NCBI GenBank assembly: GCA_028709405.1
Contig: JAQVXB010000005.1
Span: 1 to 16,050 of the forward strand
Direction: 5' to 3'
Source of the DNA: Candidatus Shapirobacteria bacterium
GTDB taxonomy: Bacteria; Patescibacteriota; Microgenomatia; UBA12405
DNA: 16,050 bases
This document shows positions 6,262 through 13,591 of the stretch, piece by piece (within the stretch, counting starts at the first letter, position 1; every line of letters begins with the position of its first letter). The notes below the pieces were generated by a model. The model searched no databases. It was not told the DNA's origin and saw nothing but the letters and a program-made list of their open reading frames with translations. The translations under genes were made by a program, and so were the position numbers.

Positions 6262-6619
6262 CTAGTTTTGATTTTTTGATAGCACTGCCAATGACTCCAT
6301 TTACGAAAGAAGAACTGGTTTCGGTGCCATATTCTTTAGCAATTTCGACAGCTTCATCAATTATAACTTTAGGTGGGTTTTTCTTTTGATAAAACAATTC
6401 CCAGAAGGAATATCTTAGAACACTTAAATCAATTTTGTTGATTTTGTCTAATGGCCATTTAGGGGCATTTTCTTGGATAATTAAATCAATTTCTGGAACT
6501 GTTTTGATAATTTCATCGAATTCATCTGTTTTGGATTCGATACCGCCACAACCCCAAGCGAATAAAGCTTGGACATTTTTGATTCTTTTTAAATGACGTG
6601 GGTCAAATTTATTTTTCAC
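6230..6619 (-). CDS. nusB: Transcription antitermination factor NusB
   Basis: NusB pairs with S10 (NusE), binds boxA RNA and supports antitermination and maturation of rRNA transcripts. The protein is all-helical: the N-terminal DPRHLKRIKNVQALFAW contains the family's arginine-rich start followed by the LFAW helix, and the C-terminal half has KINKIDLSVLRYSFWELF and PPKVIIDEAVEIAKEYGTETSSSFVNGVIGSAI, the best-conserved NusB region. The chosen start is GTG at 6619, which overlaps the rpmF stop as GTGA, the 4-bp arrangement expected of translational coupling, and gives 129 aa. A TTG three codons upstream (6628) is the other possibility. The 3' end overlaps rnc. Confidence 0.92.
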   Translation of the reverse strand: MKNKFDPRHLKRIKNVQALFAWGCGGIESKTDEFDEIIKTVPEIDLIIQENAPKWPLDKINKIDLSVLRYSFWELFYQKKNPPKVIIDEAVEIAKEYGTETSSSFVNGVIGSAIKKSKLDVNQENEPKS

Positions 6620-6768
6620 TGTTTGCAATTAGAACATTGAAACCCAGCCATTTTAGGCTGACCACAATGTTTACAATTTACGGTTTTGGCTATTTTAGGG
6701 CCGGTTTGAGAGGCTCTTCTTTTGCCTTGTCGGCGGCTAGAGGGCCAGTGTTTTGGTACTGCTGTCAT
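6616..6768 (-). CDS. rpmF: 50S ribosomal protein L32 (bL32), 50 aa
   Basis: This is a short gene, easily missed because of its size. The 50-residue product starts MTAVPKHWPSSRRQGKRRAS, has the family's AVPK opening and the basic SRRQGKRRAS stretch, and ends with a zinc ribbon: Cys32-x2-Cys35 and Cys45-x2-Cys48 (CKHCGQPKMAGFQCSNCKQ). bL32 sits near the peptidyl-transferase side of the large subunit. Length and motif are typical of the zinc-binding form. Its TGA stop overlaps a GTG start for nusB. Upstream, TTGATA, 16 nt, TAAAGT, then 6 nt before the ATG looks like a promoter with a leaderless start, so rpmF probably begins its own transcription unit after recG. Confidence 0.94.
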   Translation of the reverse strand: MTAVPKHWPSSRRQGKRRASQTGPKIAKTVNCKHCGQPKMAGFQCSNCKQ

Positions 6769-6774
6769 GGATGT

Positions 6775-6802
6775 ACTTTACCAATTTTATTAAGTTTATC
6801 AA
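6775..6802 (-). promoter_or_regulatory. Promoter for rpmF-nusB-rnc
   Basis: On the minus strand TTGATA (6802-6797), a 16-nt spacer (6796-6781) and TAAAGT (6780-6775) lie in the 47-bp spacer after recG. The -10 element ends 6 nt before the rpmF ATG, again predicting a leaderless or almost leaderless transcript. Confidence 0.45.
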
Positions 6803-6815
6803 GCTATGAATTTTT

Positions 6816-8825
6816 TTAATTACTACCAATAGATTCGGAAATAATATTTTTCGAAACTAATTTGGAAAAATTATAATCTGGGTAATTATTAATAATGTCT
6901 TTTAAAATTTCTTGGGAAAAACTAATTAGTTTAGTATCAGAAAAACTGGCTATTTTTAGTGAGGGAAATCCGTGTTGAATAACAGAAAAAGCTTCGCCTG
7001 GTCCTCTGTTTTTTAAATCATATTCGGCAATTTTTAAACCATTGTGATTTTTTTCTAAAAAATTAAGCCTATCTATGGTTTTTTGATTATTAGATTCAGT
7101 AAAAAGATAACAAAAACTTTGAAGATGTCCTCTACCAACTCGACCTCTAAGTTGATGAAGTTGGGCTAATCCAAAACGGTCAGCGGATTGAATAATAATA
7201 ATTGATGAATTGGGGATATCAACACCGACTTCAATTATGGGAGTAGTAACCAAAATATCGAGTTGTTTTGCTTGAAATTGTTGGATAATTTTTTGTCGAG
7301 CATCAGACTTGATTTTGCCGTGAATTAAACCTAATTTTAAATTTGGAAAAACAGCTTTTGACAAGTGTTCAAATTCTTTGATGGCTGATTTAACACTAGC
7401 CATTGATTCGGAAATATCAATAAAAGGACAAACTATAAAAGCCTGGCAATTGGTATTTTTTATTTCTTTTTCAATCCATTTATAGCAATCAGATTTTTTA
7501 TGATCTGGGACTAAAAATGTTTTTATTTGAAGACGATCTTGGGGTAAGGTGTCAATAATAGAAATATCAAGATTACCCAATAAGGTAAGGCTAATGGTTC
7601 TAGGAATTGGGGTAGCGGTCATAGTAAGACAATGTGGTAGTTTTAGCGATGAATTTAGAAAAGATCGCTGTTTAACTCCAAACTTGTGTTGTTCGTCGAC
7701 TATTAATAAAGAAATTTTATTTTTTAAAACAGCTTTTTGATAGATAATGGCGTGAGTACTGATAATTATTCCATTTTTGGGTATCTTTTTAAGATCAATT
7801 TTTTTTGAGCCAGTTAATAAAAAAACAGGAATAGACAATGGCCCCAATAATTTTTGAAAACTTTGAAAATGTTGATTGGCTAAAATTTCAGTGGGGGCAA
7901 TAAGAACAGAGAGAGAATTGTTTAAATGCGTCAGATAACAGGCTAATAAGGCAACTATGGTTTTACCAGAACCGACATCACCCTGAAGAAGTCGATTCAT
8001 GACTTGCTTCGAATTAGTAAGATCGTTATAAATTTCAGAAACTACTTTATTTTGAGATTCGGTTAACTTATAAGGCAAGGATTTAATTAATTTTTTTATT
8101 TTTTTGTCGATAGTTTTAGTAAGTTTTAACTTATTTTTGGGGGTTTTTTGGAGCCAGTCTTTTTTTGAAAGATAAGCTTTTATTTGAAGAGATAAAATTT
8201 CTTCGGTGGCCAGACGAGTTCGGGCTTGGCTTAAAATTTGTGGGTTGCTGGGACAATGAATTTGAAAAAGAGAAGTTTTTAAATCTAAAAGTTTGAATTT
8301 AGAGATTAGGTTTGAAGGCAGAGTTTCTTTTATTGGTTTTAATAAGTTTTGAATTTGGGTTTGAATAATTTTTCTAAACCATTTTGAACTAAGACCACTT
8401 GTCTCTGGATAGATAGAGATAATTTTTCCAGTGTTATATTGACCATATTCTGGAGCAATAATAGTTTTTTTATTTTGATAAAGAGAAATTGTTCCGGCAA
8501 AACTAAGATTATCCCCAGTTTTTATGTTTTTGGATAAATACGGCTGATTAAACCAAATTAAATCTATTTTCCCGGTATTATCACTGATAGTTGCCTTTTG
8601 AATATTTTTGCCGTTTCTGGTAAAAATATTTTTAAAATCCATGACTTTACCAGTGATGGTGACATTTTCATTTTCTAAGACAGAATTTATGGCAACGGAA
8701 TGAGAAAAATCAATATATCGATTGGGAAAATGATAAAGCAAATCTTGCGGAGAATTAATATTTAATTTCTTTAGTTTCTCAAGGGTTTTGGATCCAACTC
8801 CTGGAATTTGATAAAGGCTATCCAT
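6816..8825 (-). CDS. recG: ATP-dependent DNA helicase RecG, 669 aa
   Basis: RecG is a superfamily 2 double-stranded DNA translocase that regresses stalled forks and branch-migrates recombination intermediates. The N-terminal wedge region contains an OB-like fold (about residues 50-150, VTITGKVMDFKNIFTRNGK). Helicase motifs follow in order: GDVGSGKT (Walker A, about 282), VDEQHKFGVKQR (motif II, about 376), MTATPIPRT (motif III), and DILVTTPIIEVGVDIPN with DRFGLAQLHQLRGRVGRG (motifs V and VI). The C-terminal NRGPGEAF segment corresponds to the TRG region needed for translocation. Its length is close to E. coli RecG (about 690). The gene is divergent from the miniprotein/PBP unit, with 81 bp between them. 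An extended -10 element lies just before the ATG. No frameshift was seen. Confidence 0.97.
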   Translation of the reverse strand: MDSLYQIPGVGSKTLEKLKKLNINSPQDLLYHFPNRYIDFSHSVAINSVLENENVTITGKVMDFKNIFTRNGKNIQKATISDNTGKIDLIWFNQPYLSKNIKTGDNLSFAGTISLYQNKKTIIAPEYGQYNTGKIISIYPETSGLSSKWFRKIIQTQIQNLLKPIKETLPSNLISKFKLLDLKTSLFQIHCPSNPQILSQARTRLATEEILSLQIKAYLSKKDWLQKTPKNKLKLTKTIDKKIKKLIKSLPYKLTESQNKVVSEIYNDLTNSKQVMNRLLQGDVGSGKTIVALLACYLTHLNNSLSVLIAPTEILANQHFQSFQKLLGPLSIPVFLLTGSKKIDLKKIPKNGIIISTHAIIYQKAVLKNKISLLIVDEQHKFGVKQRSFLNSSLKLPHCLTMTATPIPRTISLTLLGNLDISIIDTLPQDRLQIKTFLVPDHKKSDCYKWIEKEIKNTNCQAFIVCPFIDISESMASVKSAIKEFEHLSKAVFPNLKLGLIHGKIKSDARQKIIQQFQAKQLDILVTTPIIEVGVDIPNSSIIIIQSADRFGLAQLHQLRGRVGRGHLQSFCYLFTESNNQKTIDRLNFLEKNHNGLKIAEYDLKNRGPGEAFSVIQHGFPSLKIASFSDTKLISFSQEILKDIINNYPDYNFSKLVSKNIISESIGSN

Positions 8826-8832
8826 AAGAATA

Positions 8833-8841
8833 ATAATATCA
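8833..8841 (-). promoter_or_regulatory. Extended -10 element for recG
   Basis: On the minus strand TGATATTAT fits the extended -10 pattern (TG, one base, TATTAT) and ends 7 nt before the recG ATG. No -35 hexamer is evident at the usual distance. It predicts a transcript starting at about the recG start codon. Confidence 0.4.
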
Positions 8842-8891
8842 AAAATTTTTTAATTTTCGGGTTTAGTTTGGGTTACCTCGTTTTGATTTTA

Positions 8892-8900
8892 TGATATGAT
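8892..8900 (+). promoter_or_regulatory. Extended -10 element for the miniprotein-PBP unit
   Basis: TGATATGAT fits the extended -10 pattern (TG, one base, TATGAT) and ends 6 nt before the ATG at 8907. An overlapping TATGAT at 8890-8895 could instead pair with TTGGGT (8868-8873) at a 16-nt spacing. Either choice puts the start of transcription within a few bases of the miniprotein start codon. It lies back-to-back with the recG promoter in an 81-bp divergent spacer. Confidence 0.4.
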
Positions 8901-8906
8901 TAGATT

Positions 8907-9011
8907 ATGAAAATTAAGAAGAAGTCATTGGCAAAAGGGATGTTAGTGGTGGCAATGTTAATGTTGTTATTATCGGGCTTAATGGCGCCGTTGATGATTT
9001 TGATTAAATGA
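8907..9011 (+). CDS. Predicted 34-aa single-span membrane miniprotein
   Basis: I do not recognise this short frame. It starts at ATG 8907 and ends at TGA 9009-9011, overlapping the ATG of the peptidoglycan synthase gene as ATGA. The product has a basic N-terminus (MKIKKKSLAKG) followed by about 20 hydrophobic residues rich in Met, Leu and Val (VVAMLMLLLSGLMAPLMILI) and a final Lys, so it should span the membrane once with the N-terminus inside. Support for it being real is the exact 4-bp stop/start overlap, a promoter-like -10 box 6 nt before its start, and a composition typical of membrane peptides. It may be a small subunit or regulator of the synthase, or a leader peptide that only couples translation. 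No homologue is known to me. Confidence 0.55.
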   Translation: MKIKKKSLAKGMLVVAMLMLLLSGLMAPLMILIK

Positions 9012-11686
9012 AAGATAAATTATTATTTTTTTTCACAAAAGTAAAAAGCTGGATTATTTTTAATTCGGTTAATTTGAAAATGAAAATTAAAAATAAATTT
9101 AATTTTAAAAGTAAGGATTTTTGGTTTAGATTTTTTAGAGCAGTTTTGATTTTAATTGGAGTTGGTTTTGTTGGAATAATGATTTTATTTGTTTGGTTTT
9201 CTAAAGATTTACCAACTCCATCAAAAGTAGTAAGAAGGGATGGTTATTCTAGTAAGGTTTATGATAGAAACGGTACTCCTTTATATGATATTTATGATGA
9301 AGCAAAAAGAGATCCAATTGCCTTTGATGATCTTCCTGATTATTTAAAAAAAGCAACCGTAGCAGTTGAAGATAAAGATTTTTATAAACACAGTGGTTTT
9401 GACCCTTTAACTCCATTTAGAATTATTAAGAATGTTTTTTATTTTGGTAAGGTTACTGGTGGTTCAACTTTGACTCAGCAACTAACTCGAAATGTTTTAT
9501 TGACAACAGAGAGATCTTTGACGAGAAAAATTAAGGAATTAATCTTGTCAATTCAAATTGATGCTAAGTATAGTAAAGATGAAATTTTGTCGATGTATTT
9601 AAACGAGGCTCCTTATGGTGGAGCTTCTTGGGGAGTTGAACCAGCTGCTCAGCAGTATTTTGCAAAATCAGCTAAAGAATTAAATTTAGCTGAATCAGCA
9701 ATTCTGGCGGGGTTGCCTCAGTTACCGAGTGTTTATTCGCCGTTTTCAAAAACGCCAAAGGCTTATATAAGTAGAACCAACCATGTTTTGAATAGAATGG
9801 TGGAGGATGGATATATTAGCAGAGAATTGGCAACTGAGACGATGAAACAGGTTGAAGATTATCAGTTTAACGATAAAAGTTCAGTAACTAAGGCTCCTCA
9901 TTTTGTTTTTTGGATAAAGGAATTGTTGGCTGAAAAATATGGGGAAGAAGTCGTTGAGGGTGGTGGTTTAAAAATTACTACAACTTTGGATTTAGAATTG
10001 CAAGATGAGGCTCAGAAAATAGTCGCCGAAGAAATAGATAAGGCTGAAAAATTAGGAATAACTAATGGAGCAGCTTTGGTTTTAGACCCAAATAATGGTC
10101 AGGTTTTAGCAATGGTTGGTTCTAGAGATTATTTTTCAACTAAAACTGATGGTAATTTTAATGTGGTGACTCAGGCGTTAAGACAACCAGGCTCAGCAAT
10201 TAAACCAATAACTTATTTGGCGGGAATTAAAAAGGGAATGACGGCGGCAACCATGATAATGGATACTCCGGTGACTTTTAAAATAGCTGGCCAAAAAGAT
10301 TATAATCCACAAAATTATAATGGTAAATTTAATGGTCCGATGTCTTTAAGACACGCATTAGGTAATTCAATTAATGTGACAGCGGTAAAAATGTTGGCTA
10401 ATGTTGGTTTAGAAAGTATGCTTACTTTGGCTAATGATATGGGGTTGTCGACATTGGAACCAACAAAAGAAAATTTGTCTAAATTTGGTTTTGCTGTGAC
10501 CTTGGGTGGAGGTGAAGTTAAGATGATTGAATTAGCATCAGCTTATACAGCTTTTGCTAATGGTGGAACCAGTATGAATATAATTGGGGTGTTAAAAGTA
10601 GAAGATAGAAATGGTCGAGTATTGGAGGAATATAAAGTGCCCGATGGTAAGAAAGTGATGACTCCACAAGAAGCATTTATTATTTCTGATATTTTGTCTG
10701 ATAATTCGGCTCGAGAATTAACTTTTGGAGCTGTTAATGGACTGCAAATTCCAAATTATAAAGTGGCTGTTAAAACAGGAACTACAAATGATAAAAAGGA
10801 TAATTGGGCAATTGGTTGGACGCCAAATCTTTTAAGTGTAGTATGGGTTGGTAATAATAATAATACTCCGATGGGAAAGGTTGCTTCTGGAGTGTCTGGG
10901 GCAACACCAATTTGGAAAAGAATAATGGTTTATGGTTTGCCTAAAAGAGATAAAGCAACTTTTTTAGTGCCAGATAAAATTGTAGAGTTAGAAGTTGATA
11001 AAATTTCTGGATATTTGGCTCATGATGGTTTTCCTTCAAGAAAAGAATATTTTATTGACGGAACTCAATCCTCTACTTCGGATCCTATCCATATGAATTT
11101 GAAAATTTGTCGAGGAATAAGTGGGTTGGCAACTCCAGAAGATGTAGCAAATGGTAATTATGATTCTAAAGAATATTTTAAATTTGTAGAAAATGATCCA
11201 GTTTCAGTTGATGGTGTTAATAGATGGCAGGAAGGAATAGATAAATGGATTTCGGAGCAGAGTGATAAAGATAAATATTTTCCACCAGAAAGTTATTGTA
11301 GGGAGGATGGAAAGGTTAGTGTAAATATAGATAGCCCTTCTAATGAATCTACTGTTTCTAGTCAATTTGATGTGCGAATTAGTACTAACTCGTTAAAAAA
11401 AATAACGGAAGTTAAATTGTGGATAGATGGAGAAGAGAAGAAAGTTTGGAATGAAAGACCGTTTGAGGTTACTATGAATAATTTGGCAGATGGACCACAT
11501 ACTTTAAAAGTTAAGGCAGTTGATAAAGATGGAAATAGCCAGGAAAAAGAGATAAAAATTGGAGTTAACACGGCTTGGAATTTCACTCCTACTCCAACTC
11601 CTACTCCAACTGCTACTCCGACAGCAATTCCAACAATTACGCCAACTGTGGTAATAAGTCCAACAATTACTATTAATAATCCCTAA
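9008..11686 (+). CDS. Class A penicillin-binding protein (bifunctional transglycosylase/transpeptidase), 892 aa
   Basis: This protein polymerises glycan strands from lipid II and cross-links the stem peptides outside the membrane. A basic cytoplasmic tail of about 40 residues precedes one membrane anchor (about 42-65). The GT51 transglycosylase domain shows VEDKDFYKHSGFDP (catalytic Glu121), GGSTLTQQLTRN (151-162), RKIKELILSIQ and KDEILSMYLNEAPYGG. The transpeptidase domain has all three active-site motifs: SAIK (Ser396, Lys399), SIN (454-456) and KTGT (589-592). A C-terminal Ig-like domain follows (about 770-855, SVNIDSPSNESTVSS ... LADGPHTLKVKAVDKDGNSQEKEI), then a Thr/Pro-rich tail from about residue 859 (TPTPTPTPTATPTAIPT) that may cross or bind the wall. 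It is fully intact. The start overlaps the miniprotein stop. pbpA/ponA-type names are avoided because orthology is unclear. Confidence 0.96.
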   Translation: MKDKLLFFFTKVKSWIIFNSVNLKMKIKNKFNFKSKDFWFRFFRAVLILIGVGFVGIMILFVWFSKDLPTPSKVVRRDGYSSKVYDRNGTPLYDIYDEAKRDPIAFDDLPDYLKKATVAVEDKDFYKHSGFDPLTPFRIIKNVFYFGKVTGGSTLTQQLTRNVLLTTERSLTRKIKELILSIQIDAKYSKDEILSMYLNEAPYGGASWGVEPAAQQYFAKSAKELNLAESAILAGLPQLPSVYSPFSKTPKAYISRTNHVLNRMVEDGYISRELATETMKQVEDYQFNDKSSVTKAPHFVFWIKELLAEKYGEEVVEGGGLKITTTLDLELQDEAQKIVAEEIDKAEKLGITNGAALVLDPNNGQVLAMVGSRDYFSTKTDGNFNVVTQALRQPGSAIKPITYLAGIKKGMTAATMIMDTPVTFKIAGQKDYNPQNYNGKFNGPMSLRHALGNSINVTAVKMLANVGLESMLTLANDMGLSTLEPTKENLSKFGFAVTLGGGEVKMIELASAYTAFANGGTSMNIIGVLKVEDRNGRVLEEYKVPDGKKVMTPQEAFIISDILSDNSARELTFGAVNGLQIPNYKVAVKTGTTNDKKDNWAIGWTPNLLSVVWVGNNNNTPMGKVASGVSGATPIWKRIMVYGLPKRDKATFLVPDKIVELEVDKISGYLAHDGFPSRKEYFIDGTQSSTSDPIHMNLKICRGISGLATPEDVANGNYDSKEYFKFVENDPVSVDGVNRWQEGIDKWISEQSDKDKYFPPESYCREDGKVSVNIDSPSNESTVSSQFDVRISTNSLKKITEVKLWIDGEEKKVWNERPFEVTMNNLADGPHTLKVKAVDKDGNSQEKEIKIGVNTAWNFTPTPTPTPTATPTAIPTITPTVVISPTITINNP

Positions 11687-11716
11687 AAACAGGTTAAATA
11701 TAAATTTAATATCTAT

Positions 11717-11743
11717 TTAGCACTCGTTATTCTTGACTGCTAA
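11717..11743. promoter_or_regulatory. CIRCE element (HrcA operator), 17 of 18 palindrome bases
   Basis: TTAGCACTC (11717-11725), a 9-nt spacer (11726-11734) and GACTGCTAA (11735-11743) match the CIRCE consensus TTAGCACTC-N9-GAGTGCTAA at every palindrome base but one (C for G at 11737). CIRCE is the binding site of the heat-shock repressor HrcA and normally lies just before groESL, dnaK, hrcA or a small heat-shock gene. Here it lies in a 111-bp spacer between the 3' ends of two convergent genes, with no gene starting beside it. A TTGACT (11733-11738) inside it resembles a -35 element, but no good -10 follows at 16-18 nt. Confidence 0.75.
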
Positions 11744-11761
11744 TACATATCTTGTATGTAT
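11743..11761. repeat. Small AT-rich inverted repeat next to CIRCE
   Basis: ATACATA (11743-11749), 5 nt, then TATGTAT (11755-11761) form a perfect 7-bp inverted repeat. It shares its first base with the end of the CIRCE palindrome. It lacks GC pairs and a clean T-tract, so it is a poor terminator for either flanking gene. It could be a second operator or chance in AT-rich DNA. Confidence 0.3.
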
Positions 11762-11797
11762 ATTTACAAAATTATTGGGTTTAAATTGACAGAAGTA

Positions 11798-13591
11798 TTA
11801 AAGTAGATCGAAAGTTTTGAGATGAATAGCCTTGGCTGTTTTGTCGTCAGTATTAAAATAGGAAGCTTGAAAGGTATAACGATATTTATTGGTTTTAGGA
11901 TCTTGATAAATATCGGTGATAATTAATGTCCAAAGTATTTTTGGACCAATATTTTGGGAATATTTATTAATTAATTTAATAGGGTCTTGTTTGGTATCTA
12001 AAATTATATTAGCATCGAGAGTAATTATTTGGGAATTTAATTCTATGGCTTGATTGGATATGTCTTGAGGAAGATAATGGTCTAGTTTTTTCAAATCATC
12101 GATAATAATTTCAGCAAAATTATTGTTTTTTATTTCTGCCTTTAAATTTAAAGTTTGTAGATCAGAAATTAGTTGTTTTGAATCATGATGATATAAGGCT
12201 AGAGAATTTTTTTCTAAGAAATGATCCCCTTCTTTGTAAAATATTTTGCCAATTTCAAAAAACTGAGGATTAGGTAATTTAAATCTTTGATATTGGTCTA
12301 ATTGTTTAATTAATGATTGGGTTAATGATTGACGAAGATAAATAGCTTCTGAATTAATGCTGTTTTGAGTGGTAATTACGGTTTTAGGATCGTTAGAGTT
12401 GGTAACTAAGGGCCAAGAAAGAATTTCATCATAACCAAGATTAATTAATTGATCTTTAAGATTTTCAATTAAATATATTTCTTTTGGGGTTATATCTTCC
12501 AATGTTTTAAAAGGGAGAGCTTTATTAATGGGTATTTTTTGATAACCCCAAAAACGAACAGCTTCTTCAATTAAATCGGCTTCAATGGAAATATCTTTGC
12601 GGATTGATGGAGGAGTAATAAAATTATTGTTGATTAAACAACCAAGACGTTTAAAACAATCTGAGGTAAAATCGATTGGGATTTCGATTCCAGAAATTAG
12701 TGAGGGTTGGTTAAAATCAAAATTTATTTTAGGTAAATCTATTTTTTGGGGATAATAATCAAAAACTTGAGAAGTGATTTGTCCTTTACAATTTTCTAAA
12801 ATTAAATTTGTGAGGTGATTAAAAGCGATTGGAATAAGTTCTTCATCAAGATCTTTTTCTAATCTAACACTGGCTTCAGTAACAGATTTTAATTGACGAC
12901 TGTTTTGTCGAACAAGAGTGCGATCATAAACAGCAACTTCGATAATAATTTCTTGAGTATTTTGGCTAATAGCACAGGCTTCCCCTCCCCAAAAACTGAG
13001 ACTTAAGGCTTGATTAGGGTTATTTATCATTAAAATGTCATTATTTAAATTTAATTTAGAACCGTCCAGACTAGTAAATTTTTTAAATTTAGAATTTATT
13101 TCCCAAATTAAATTGTCGGTTGATTTAGCGGTATCAAAGGCATGATTTGGTATACCGTATAAAAACATAATGTAGTTAGTTAGATCAACTATAGTATTAA
13201 TTGATTTAGATCCATGACATTTAAGAAATGTTTTAAGCCATTCGGGTGAAGTTGAATTTTTTAAATTAGAAAGTTTAACAGCCATTACCCTTTTAACTTT
13301 ATTGGTTTTAATATTGATTGGCAGTTGGTATTTAGATTCTTGCTTTGGGAGGTTGAGGTTTAATTGTTTTAATTCTATATTGTAAAAAACAGAAAGGTCT
13401 CGAGCCAAACCATAGTAACCAAGACAGTCTCCTCTGTTGACTTTAATGTCTAAATCAAAAACTATTTCATTATCAATTTCTTCATAAAAATTAGTAAAAT
13501 GGCCGATCATAGTTAAATCGTCTCGGAGTTGATGCGGCTCAATATTTAGATTTGGAAGAAATTTTTTGAGGTGGGAATAAATTAATTTCAT
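11798..13591 (-). CDS. pheT: Phenylalanyl-tRNA synthetase beta subunit without the N-terminal tRNA-binding domain, 597 aa
   Basis: This is the beta chain of the alpha2beta2 PheRS, which carries the editing site that hydrolyses Tyr-tRNA-Phe. Recognisable family blocks are VNRGDCLGYYGLARDLSVFY (about 51-70), SINTIVDLTNYIMFLYG and PNHAFD (B3/B4 editing region, about 130-155), SFWGGEACAIS, TEASVRLEKDLD, the B5 region (IRKDISIEADLIEEAVRFWGYQKIP) and a catalytic-like B6/B7 region (ENLKDQLINLGYDEILSWPLV). Usual bacterial PheT is about 790-800 residues. Here the stretch between LTMIGHFTNF and VNRGDCLG is only about 15 residues, so the roughly 110-residue EMAP/OB tRNA-binding domain is missing. The C-terminal FDX-ACB domain seems shortened. 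It overlaps pheS by 4 bp (ATGA). Confidence 0.94.
   Translation of the reverse strand: MKLIYSHLKKFLPNLNIEPHQLRDDLTMIGHFTNFYEEIDNEIVFDLDIKVNRGDCLGYYGLARDLSVFYNIELKQLNLNLPKQESKYQLPINIKTNKVKRVMAVKLSNLKNSTSPEWLKTFLKCHGSKSINTIVDLTNYIMFLYGIPNHAFDTAKSTDNLIWEINSKFKKFTSLDGSKLNLNNDILMINNPNQALSLSFWGGEACAISQNTQEIIIEVAVYDRTLVRQNSRQLKSVTEASVRLEKDLDEELIPIAFNHLTNLILENCKGQITSQVFDYYPQKIDLPKINFDFNQPSLISGIEIPIDFTSDCFKRLGCLINNNFITPPSIRKDISIEADLIEEAVRFWGYQKIPINKALPFKTLEDITPKEIYLIENLKDQLINLGYDEILSWPLVTNSNDPKTVITTQNSINSEAIYLRQSLTQSLIKQLDQYQRFKLPNPQFFEIGKIFYKEGDHFLEKNSLALYHHDSKQLISDLQTLNLKAEIKNNNFAEIIIDDLKKLDHYLPQDISNQAIELNSQIITLDANIILDTKQDPIKLINKYSQNIGPKILWTLIITDIYQDPKTNKYRYTFQASYFNTDDKTAKAIHLKTFDLL

Noticed and set aside
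6598..6819. Plus-strand open frame opposite rpmF
   Set aside because: The minus strand encodes a clear L32 with a four-Cys zinc ribbon, so the plus-strand frame is a shadow.
11786..11791. Perfect TTGACA on the plus strand before the pheT stop
   Set aside because: No -10-like hexamer lies 16-18 nt downstream, and it would only drive antisense RNA into pheT.
11756..11806. A 16-codon frame (ATG 11756 to TAG 11806) just after the CIRCE element
   Set aside because: It is short, has no ribosome-binding site or good -10 element, and runs into the 3' end of pheT on the other strand. There is nothing to support coding.
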